10,294 nt of DNA. Source: Actinomycetota bacterium. Its GTDB lineage: Bacteria > Actinomycetota > Acidimicrobiia > IMCC26256 > PALSA-610. Numbering within the stretch: the stretch's first letter is position 1; every line of letters starts with the position of its first letter. Below the pieces are notes generated by a model that saw only the letters and a list, made by a program, of their open reading frames with translations, was not told the origin of the DNA and did not search any database. This document shows, one piece after another, positions 1 to 4,692 of this stretch. Both the position numbers and the translations under genes were made by a program. The stretch covers positions 1 to 10,294 of the forward strand of contig SXJQ01000031.1 in NCBI GenBank assembly GCA_005779345.1. Direction: 5' to 3'.

Positions 1-353
1 CAGTCGACCGTGATCTGCGTCTCGCCGAGCGCGACGAGATCGGTGACCGCCCGGAGACTCCGCCCGATCAGGCGTTGGATCTCCTGGGTCCGTCCGGACT
101 GCTTGCCCTTCGCGGCCTCCCGCCCGACACGTTCGGGGCTCGAGCCGGGCAACATCGAATACTCGGCCGTCACCCAGCCGCGGCCCTGGCCCCGCAACCA
201 CGGCGGGATGCGTTCCTCGATCGAGGCGGTGCACAGCACACGGGTCCGGCCGAATTCGACGAGGACCGATCCGGCCGCCATCTCCGTGTAGTCGCGCGTG
301 AAGGTCACCGCGCGCAGCTCATCGGGCGCCCGACCGCTGATCCGTCCGCTCAT
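1..353 (-). CDS. rph: Ribonuclease PH, N-terminal part (runs off the window)
   Basis: Reverse reading from the ATG at 353-351 gives 117 complete codons plus two bases, open to the window edge. The protein is a phosphorolytic 3'-5' exoribonuclease that trims tRNA 3' ends using phosphate. Family landmarks are in order: LVEFGRTRVLCTAS (about residues 31-44), the GWVTAEYSMLP segment (59-69), and SGRTQEIQRLIGRSLRAV (86-103), which holds the conserved basic residues of the phosphate/RNA site. The family is about 240 residues long, so roughly half is present. A GGGAG ribosome-binding site at 363-359, five bases before the ATG, supports this start. It is the last visible gene of the murI/phosphodiesterase block, in the same place as Rv1340 after Rv1339 in M. 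tuberculosis. The gap to the upstream gene is 25 bases, so it is probably co-transcribed. The family assignment is very secure. Confidence 0.96.
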   Translation of the reverse strand, partial: MSGRISGRAPDELRAVTFTRDYTEMAAGSVLVEFGRTRVLCTASIEERIPPWLRGQGRGWVTAEYSMLPGSSPERVGREAAKGKQSGRTQEIQRLIGRSLRAVTDLVALGETQITVD

Positions 354-378
354 CCCTGCTCCCGCTGGTCCGTTCCGG

Positions 379-1119
379 TCAGACGTGCAGCGTGACGTCG
401 GGCGCGGCCATCACGACCGCGGCGCCGAACGCCTCTGACCCCTCGGCGGCGGAGGCTACCGGGTCGATCGTGGGCCAGAGATGGGTGAGCACGAGGCGGC
501 GCGCCGCCGCGCTCCGAGCGATCTCGCCGGCTTGACGAGCGGAGAGGTGGATCGGCACGCGAATGTCGTCGTGGAGGTACGTCGCCTCCGACAGCAACAG
601 GTCGATCCCGCGACCGAACACCTCCGGCGACCATTCCGGGCCGGTGTCGGACGTGTACACGAGGCGCTTGCCACCGTGGGCGACCTCGAGCCCGACCGTC
701 GCCACCGGATGGTCGGTGCGCGCGAAACGCAAGGTGACGTCGTGCAAGGTCGAGTCGTCGACGTCGCCGTCGCCGACCGCGCGCCAATCGAACGCGCCGC
801 CCCAGTCGCCGCCGACGAGGCCGACGAGTTGCCGCTCGGCGCCCTCGGGAGCGAATACCGGCAGGCCGTATCGCTCCAGCCCGTACTTGTTCAGCACATG
901 GAGGCCGTAGAGGTCGACGCAATGATCGGGATGGGTGTGCGTGATCACGACCGCATCGATGTCGGACGGGTCGGCGTGCCGCTGCAACGCGGCGAGCGTG
1001 CCGTTCCCGCAGTCCATCCAGATGAGGGAGTCGCCGGCGCGCACCAGGTAGCCGCTGCATGCGCCGCCTGCCGGGGCGCCGTAGGAGCCCGAACATCCCA
1101 GCGTGGTGAGCGATATCAC
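379..1119 (-). CDS. Metallo-beta-lactamase-fold hydrolase, Rv1339-type (probable cyclic nucleotide phosphodiesterase)
   Basis: Product of 246 residues. The metal-binding motif HTHPDH is at residues 61-66. Further likely ligands are H137 (TDHPV), D158 (TSDTG) and H213 (THLWP), which is a complete dinuclear-site set for this fold. It resembles the RNase Z/phosphodiesterase branch. M. tuberculosis Rv1339, which lies between murI and rphA exactly as here, has been reported to hydrolyse cAMP, so cAMP turnover is the likely role by orthology and position. An RNase Z-like or other phosphodiester substrate cannot be excluded. I chose the GTG at 1119-1117 because it shares a 4-base GTGA overlap with the murI stop (1118-1116), the usual sign of translational coupling. 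An in-frame GTG at 1128 is an alternative that adds three residues. The frame stays open upstream to 1704, but that part reads as Arg-rich shadow of murI. No signal peptide is seen, so it is cytoplasmic. Confidence 0.88.
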   Translation of the reverse strand: MISLTTLGCSGSYGAPAGGACSGYLVRAGDSLIWMDCGNGTLAALQRHADPSDIDAVVITHTHPDHCVDLYGLHVLNKYGLERYGLPVFAPEGAERQLVGLVGGDWGGAFDWRAVGDGDVDDSTLHDVTLRFARTDHPVATVGLEVAHGGKRLVYTSDTGPEWSPEVFGRGIDLLLSEATYLHDDIRVPIHLSARQAGEIARSAAARRLVLTHLWPTIDPVASAAEGSEAFGAAVVMAAPDVTLHV

Positions 1120-1970
1120 CAGCGCCACGCCTGCACGGTCTCGACCTCGGGACCGAGGAAGCGTCCGCCGAGTTCCGCGAACCACGCGACGTCGCCGCTC
1201 GTGAGGAAGTCGTGGCGCGCCGAGGACGCGGCGAGCGGCGCGGCCGCGAGTTGTTCGTCGTGGAGCCGACGATGGACGGTGAAGGCGGTCTCGTCGGCGC
1301 TCGACACGAGCACGACGTCGGGGCCGACGACGTCGGCGATGGTGCGCGCGAGCAATGGATAGTGCGTACAGCCCAGCACCAGCGTGTCGACCTGCGCGGC
1401 GACCACGGGCGCGAGCAGACGTTCTGCGAGGATGTGGACCTGCTCGCTGTCGAGTTCGCCGGCCTCGACGAACTCCACGAACCCCGGGCACGCCGCGCAC
1501 ACGAGTTCGACCTCGGGCGCGATCTCGCGTGCCGCACGCTGGTAGGCACCGCTCCCGATCGTGCCGACGGTGCCGATCACGCCGACGCGTCCGGTTCGCG
1601 TCGCGGAGATCGCCGCGCGCATGCCGGGTTCGATCACGCCGACGATCGGTACGTCGACACGTTCTCGCAGCGCGTCGAGCGCGACCGCGGTCGAGGTGTT
1701 GCACGCGTCGACGAGCAACTTGACACCGCGTTCGAACAGGAGATCGGCGATCTCCATCGAGAACTTCACGACCTCGTCGGCCGGCTTCGGGCCGTACGGA
1801 GTGCGCGCGGTGTCGCCGAAGTAGACGAACGATTCGTGCGGGAGCAGGTCGATCAGCGAGCGCAGCACCGTGAGCCCACCGACGCCGGAGTCGAAGACCC
1901 CGATCGGACCGCGGCCCTCGGAACGGCCCTCGGAACGGCGTGAGCCGACGGGCTCCTCGACGGCACTCAT
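1116..1970 (-). CDS. murI: Glutamate racemase
   Basis: Product of 284 residues. It interconverts L- and D-glutamate without a cofactor, supplying D-Glu for peptidoglycan stem peptides in the cytoplasm. The catalytic set is visible: the FDSGVGG motif with the Asp at residue 27, the first catalytic Cys at 90 in DACNTSTA, the CPGFVEFVEAGEL segment near 161-173, and the second Cys at 201 with His 203 in GCTHYP. The racemase core begins at about residue 21. The first 20 residues are an extra Ser/Glu/Arg-rich leader containing SEGR twice, encoded by a perfect 12-base duplication. The ATG at 1970 lies 12 bases after the sua5 stop, without a clear Shine-Dalgarno sequence, so coupling to sua5 is likely. 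Its own stop overlaps the start of the downstream phosphodiesterase-like gene by 4 bases. The murI, Rv1339-like, rph order matches mycobacteria. Confidence 0.96.
   Translation of the reverse strand: MSAVEEPVGSRRSEGRSEGRGPIGVFDSGVGGLTVLRSLIDLLPHESFVYFGDTARTPYGPKPADEVVKFSMEIADLLFERGVKLLVDACNTSTAVALDALRERVDVPIVGVIEPGMRAAISATRTGRVGVIGTVGTIGSGAYQRAAREIAPEVELVCAACPGFVEFVEAGELDSEQVHILAERLLAPVVAAQVDTLVLGCTHYPLLARTIADVVGPDVVLVSSADETAFTVHRRLHDEQLAAAPLAASSARHDFLTSGDVAWFAELGGRFLGPEVETVQAWRW
1912..1939. repeat. Short tandem duplication in the murI 5' end
   Basis: Two perfect, adjacent copies of the 12-base unit CGGCCCTCGGAA lie at 1912-1923 and 1924-1935, followed by a partial third copy (CGGC, 1936-1939). 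The unit is in frame with murI and gives the doubled SEGR peptide at residues 13-20, before the conserved racemase core. It looks like a recent slippage duplication in a tolerant N-terminal leader. No regulatory meaning is evident. Confidence 0.8.
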
Positions 1971-1982
1971 GGTGGCGCGAGG

Positions 1983-2930
1983 TTATCGGGCTGCGCGGGT
2001 GAGACGATCTCGTACCGCCGCGCCGATGCCCACATCGGGAGGCGGAACGGCCACGACGACATCGAGAGCGAGCCGATCGGCGTCTCGCAGTCGGGCGTAG
2101 AGCACGCGTGCGTAGTCGTCGATATCGCGCGGTGGATCGAGTCTCGTGACGCCCGTCACGTGGAGCGCGACATCCGCGAGCGCGAGCACGCCGATCGCGA
2201 GGTCCGGCCCGAGCGCGTCGACACGATCATCGACTGCGTCGGGCTCGGCGACGACGACCCGAGCGCGCGGCGAATAGTGGGCCTCGAGCGTGCCGGGCGC
2301 CGCGATCTCGCCCCGATCGGCGATCGAGACGTCGCGCCCGACGATCTCGGCGATACGCGCGACCGGTACGCCACCGACGCGCAGCACGGTGATTCGATCG
2401 TCGAGACACGCCACGATCGTGCTCTCGACGCCGACCTCGCACGGGCCGCCGTCGAGCACGAGGTCGACATCGTCGCCGAGATCGTTGCGCACGTGCTCGG
2501 CCGCGGTCGGGCTCACGCGCCCGAAACGGTTCGCGCTCGGGGCCGCGACCCCGCGCGCGAACCGTCGCAGCAGGTCGAGCGCCAACGGGTGCGCGGGGAC
2601 GCGCACCCCGACGGTCGCGCGTCCGCCCGTGACACCGTCGACGATCGCACCCGCTCGACGGGGGACGACCAGCGTGAGCGGACCGGGCCAACACGCGGCC
2701 GCCAAGGCGCGCGCAGCATGCGACGGTTCGAGCGCGACGTCGTCGAGTTGACCGGCATCACCGAGGTGGACGATCACGGGATGGCCGAGCGGACGACCCT
2801 TCACCGCATAGAGACGCGCGATCGCGTCTGCGTTCGTCGCGTCGGCGCCGAGCCCGTACACGGTCTCGGTCGGGAACGCGACGAGCCCACCCCGGGCGAG
2901 GACCGCGACGGCTCGATCGATGTCGTCCAC
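1983..2930 (-). CDS. sua5: L-threonylcarbamoyladenylate synthase, full-length Sua5 type
   Basis: Product of 315 residues. It makes threonylcarbamoyl-AMP from threonine, bicarbonate and ATP, the first step of t6A37 modification in tRNAs that read ANN codons. The YrdC/TsaC domain spans about residues 1-195, with PTETVYGLG (20-28), KGRP (44-47), PSANRFGRVSPT (131-142) and VESTIV (168-173). The APGTLEAHYSP linker (211-221) is the signature of long Sua5 proteins, and a Sua5 C-terminal Rossmann-like domain follows (about 222-315). This separates it from the short TsaC form. The start is GTG at 2930-2928, only three bases after the cysM stop and without its own Shine-Dalgarno sequence, so it is probably translated by coupling. 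In M. tuberculosis the gene between cysM and murI is a rhomboid protease (Rv1337). Here sua5 sits in that slot. Confidence 0.95.
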   Translation of the reverse strand: MDDIDRAVAVLARGGLVAFPTETVYGLGADATNADAIARLYAVKGRPLGHPVIVHLGDAGQLDDVALEPSHAARALAAACWPGPLTLVVPRRAGAIVDGVTGGRATVGVRVPAHPLALDLLRRFARGVAAPSANRFGRVSPTAAEHVRNDLGDDVDLVLDGGPCEVGVESTIVACLDDRITVLRVGGVPVARIAEIVGRDVSIADRGEIAAPGTLEAHYSPRARVVVAEPDAVDDRVDALGPDLAIGVLALADVALHVTGVTRLDPPRDIDDYARVLYARLRDADRLALDVVVAVPPPDVGIGAAVRDRLTRAAR

Positions 2931-2933
2931 CGG

Positions 2934-3878
2934 CTACCAGTAGTTGATGCGTTGCGCGCGTTCTTCGACGACGTCGAGATCGTCGGTCCAGGCCCCGCTC
3001 GACAGGTACTTCCAGCCGCCGTCGGGGAGGAGCACGACGATCGTGCCCGAGGTCATCGACGCCGCGTACTTGACCGCGCCCGCGACCGCAGCGCCCGAGG
3101 AGATCCCCGCGAACACGCCACACGACGACAACAACCTACGGGTCCATTCGATCGACTCACGCGGTCGCACGATCATCTTGCGGTCGAGCACGTCGGGGTC
3201 GAAGATCGGCGGCACGAACCCGTCGTCGAGATTGCGCAGACCCTGGACGAGTTCACCGGCGGGCGGTTCGACCGCGACGACCACGAGATCGGGCTTGTGT
3301 TCCTTCAAGAAGCGACCGACGCCCATGAGCGTGCCGCTCGTCCCGAGCCCGGCGCAGAACACGTCGACTTCGGGGCAGTCCGCGAGGATCTCGGGACCGG
3401 TCGTCGTGTAGTGCGCGAGCGGGTTCGCGGGGTTGCCGTACTGGAACAACAAGACGAGCGAGTCGTCCTCGGCGGCGAGTTGTTCGGCGCGCCGGATCGC
3501 CCCGTTGCTGCCCTCGGCGCCGGGCGACGCCACGACCTCGGCCCCGAAGATCTGGAGGAGTTGGCGACGCTCGATCGAGACGTTGTCGGGCAGCACCACC
3601 CGGAGGCGGTACCCGCGGAGCTTGGCGACGAGCGCGAGCCCGATGCCGGTGTTGCCCGAACTCGGCTCGAGGATGATCTGGCCCGACCCCGGGGTGAGGA
3701 TGCCGTCGGCCTCGGCCATCTGCACCATCTGGCGCGCGATGCGGTCCTTCGACGAGCCGCCGGGATTCTGCCCTTCGAGCTTCGCCCAGATGCGCACGTC
3801 GGGATTCGGCGAGAGCGCATGGATCCCGACGAGCGGCGTGCCACCGATGAGATCGAGGACGGAGTCGTGTCGGGTCAT
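2934..3878 (-). CDS. cysM: O-phosphoserine-type cysteine synthase, partner of CysO
   Basis: Product of 314 residues, a fold-type II PLP enzyme. In the CysO pathway it turns O-phosphoserine into a PLP-bound aminoacrylate that accepts sulfur from thiocarboxylated CysO, giving CysO-cysteine. The PLP lysine is K44 in NPGGSSKDR, the substrate loop EPSSGNTG is at 71-78, and the phosphate loop GTSGT is at 179-183. The LRNLDDGF segment (214-221) matches the part of M. tuberculosis CysM whose Arg220 selects O-phosphoserine; here this is R215. The WKYLSSGAW motif and a C-terminal tail ending INYW resemble the active-site-closing tail of mycobacterial CysM. The ATG at 3878 gives MTRHDSVLDLIGGTPLV, which aligns with the family start. 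An upstream in-frame extension to 3965 runs into cysO and is rejected. It lies 43 bases after the cysO stop and 3 bases before sua5. Confidence 0.95.
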   Translation of the reverse strand: MTRHDSVLDLIGGTPLVGIHALSPNPDVRIWAKLEGQNPGGSSKDRIARQMVQMAEADGILTPGSGQIILEPSSGNTGIGLALVAKLRGYRLRVVLPDNVSIERRQLLQIFGAEVVASPGAEGSNGAIRRAEQLAAEDDSLVLLFQYGNPANPLAHYTTTGPEILADCPEVDVFCAGLGTSGTLMGVGRFLKEHKPDLVVVAVEPPAGELVQGLRNLDDGFVPPIFDPDVLDRKMIVRPRESIEWTRRLLSSCGVFAGISSGAAVAGAVKYAASMTSGTIVVLLPDGGWKYLSSGAWTDDLDVVEERAQRINYW

Positions 3879-3921
3879 CGCTGCCGTTTCGCGAGGCGCG
3901 TGGGCGGCGGACGCCGCGCGC

Positions 3922-4203
3922 TCAGATCGCCCCGCCGGCCACCGCGGGCAGGATCGAGATGACATCGCCGTCGGCCAGCTTGGTGTCGAGCTGCTGGAGG
4001 TAGCGAATGTCGTCGTCGTTGACGTACACGTTCACGAACTTGTGCAGTCCGCCGTCGTCGCCGATGAGGTTGGCCTTGAGCCCGGGATAGCGCTCGACGA
4101 GATCCGCGAACACGTCGCCGATCGTCGCGCCCTCGACGGCGATGCTGGCCTGGCCGTCGGCGTGCGTCCGCAAGACGGTGGGGAGCTTGATGTCGACTGC
4201 CAC
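3922..4203 (-). CDS. cysO: CysO-type sulfur carrier protein (MoaD/ThiS family) with a masked Gly-Gly end
   Basis: Product of 93 residues with a ubiquitin-like beta-grasp fold. It carries sulfur as a C-terminal thiocarboxylate for cysteine synthesis by CysM. It aligns throughout with M. tuberculosis CysO (Rv1335): a KLPTVLR start, HKFVNVYVNDDDIRY at 54-68, and DGDVISILPAVAGG at 78-91. The oddity is the end. CysO normally stops at Gly-Gly, but here the frame continues with Ala92 and Ile93 before TGA (3924-3922). An adenylating enzyme cannot act on this form until two residues are removed. The JAMM peptidase mec is encoded immediately upstream, and in the Pseudomonas QbsE/QbsD pair a JAMM protein is known to remove two residues after Gly-Gly. 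The start is GTG at 4203-4201, preceded by hairpin-forming sequence instead of a strong ribosome-binding site. Confidence 0.94.
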   Translation of the reverse strand: MAVDIKLPTVLRTHADGQASIAVEGATIGDVFADLVERYPGLKANLIGDDGGLHKFVNVYVNDDDIRYLQQLDTKLADGDVISILPAVAGGAI

Positions 4204-4239
4204 GACCGGGAGCCTAGAACTCCGACCTCCCGGGTCGGA
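4204..4239 (-). promoter_or_regulatory. Two mutually exclusive hairpins directly before the cysO start
   Basis: The 51-base gap between the mec stop and the cysO GTG holds two overlapping stem options. Hairpin A pairs 4221-4227 with 4233-4239 (TCCGACC with GGTCGGA, 7 perfect pairs, 5-base loop). Hairpin B pairs 4204-4212 with 4227-4236 (9 pairs with one bulged G, 14-base loop), and its 3' arm on the transcript ends against the GTG at 4203. They share 4227 and 4233-4236, so only one can form. B would block the ribosome landing area, while A leaves it free. There is no U-run, so a simple intrinsic terminator is unlikely. GC-rich sequence yields chance stems easily, so a regulatory role is only a proposal. 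Confidence 0.35.
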
Positions 4240-4254
4240 AATCGGCAGTGCAGG

Positions 4255-4692
4255 TCAGCGGATGAGTTCGACGGGGAGTTCGGTGATCTCGCCGTCGACG
4301 ATGCGGTACGCGCGCAGCGACGGAATCCCGTCGCGCAGCGACACGATCGGATAGATCCACGCGGGGTCGACCGCCTGACGCACGTCGGTCGGGCTCGGGT
4401 ACGCCGCCGTGTGCGTGTGGGAGTGCCAGACGCCGATGATCTCCACGCCCTCGGTCGCCTCCGCGGCCCGCATCGCGCGTAACAGGTCGTGCGGCGCGAC
4501 CGTATAGGTCCGGGCCGAACGGTCGACGTTGGTGCAGGGGCGCGCCTCGGTGACCACGCCGGTCGGTTCACCGTCGCGCATCGGGCCGAGCAGCAAGCCG
4601 CACGCCTCGTCGGGGAGACCGTCGTAGCAGTGACCGACGATCACCGCGTGCTGGTGCGCCGTGAGCCGCAGGGTCGGCGTCGGCGCGCTCAC
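4255..4692 (-). CDS. mec: JAMM/MPN+ metallopeptidase that releases cysteine from CysO-Cys
   Basis: Product of 145 residues, essentially the length of M. tuberculosis Mec (Rv1334). It is a zinc isopeptidase-like enzyme that cleaves the CysO-cysteine adduct, freeing cysteine and regenerating CysO. The JAMM site is complete: Glu29 in DEACGLLLG, then His90, His92, Ser100 and Asp103 in the H-x-H-x7-S-x2-D pattern starting at WHSHTHT. The start is GTG at 4692-4690, which overlaps the stop of the upstream molybdenum-hydroxylase gene in a GTGA arrangement. Homology to Mec begins right after this point, and the upstream extension to 4968 is antiparallel shadow. There is no independent ribosome-binding site, so it probably depends on translation of the gene before it. 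It precedes cysO and cysM in the order known from mycobacteria. Trimming the Ala-Ile tail of this CysO is a plausible second job. Confidence 0.94.
   Translation of the reverse strand: MSAPTPTLRLTAHQHAVIVGHCYDGLPDEACGLLLGPMRDGEPTGVVTEARPCTNVDRSARTYTVAPHDLLRAMRAAEATEGVEIIGVWHSHTHTAAYPSPTDVRQAVDPAWIYPIVSLRDGIPSLRAYRIVDGEITELPVELIR

Noticed and set aside
481..1362. Open frame of 293 codons on the plus strand
   Set aside because: It is antisense to the Rv1339-like gene and part of murI. No family motifs are present.
1120..1704. N-terminal extension of the Rv1339-like protein
   Set aside because: The added 195 residues are Arg-rich shadow of murI; fold homology begins at the GTG overlapping the murI stop.
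2160..3962. Open frame of 600 codons on the plus strand
   Set aside because: It is antisense to sua5 and cysM, both with complete motifs, and its own product is an Arg/Asp/Glu-rich mix with no recognisable family.
3879..3965. 29-residue upstream extension of CysM
   Set aside because: It overlaps the cysO 3' end, is not family-like, and the ATG at 3878 aligns with the normal CysM start.
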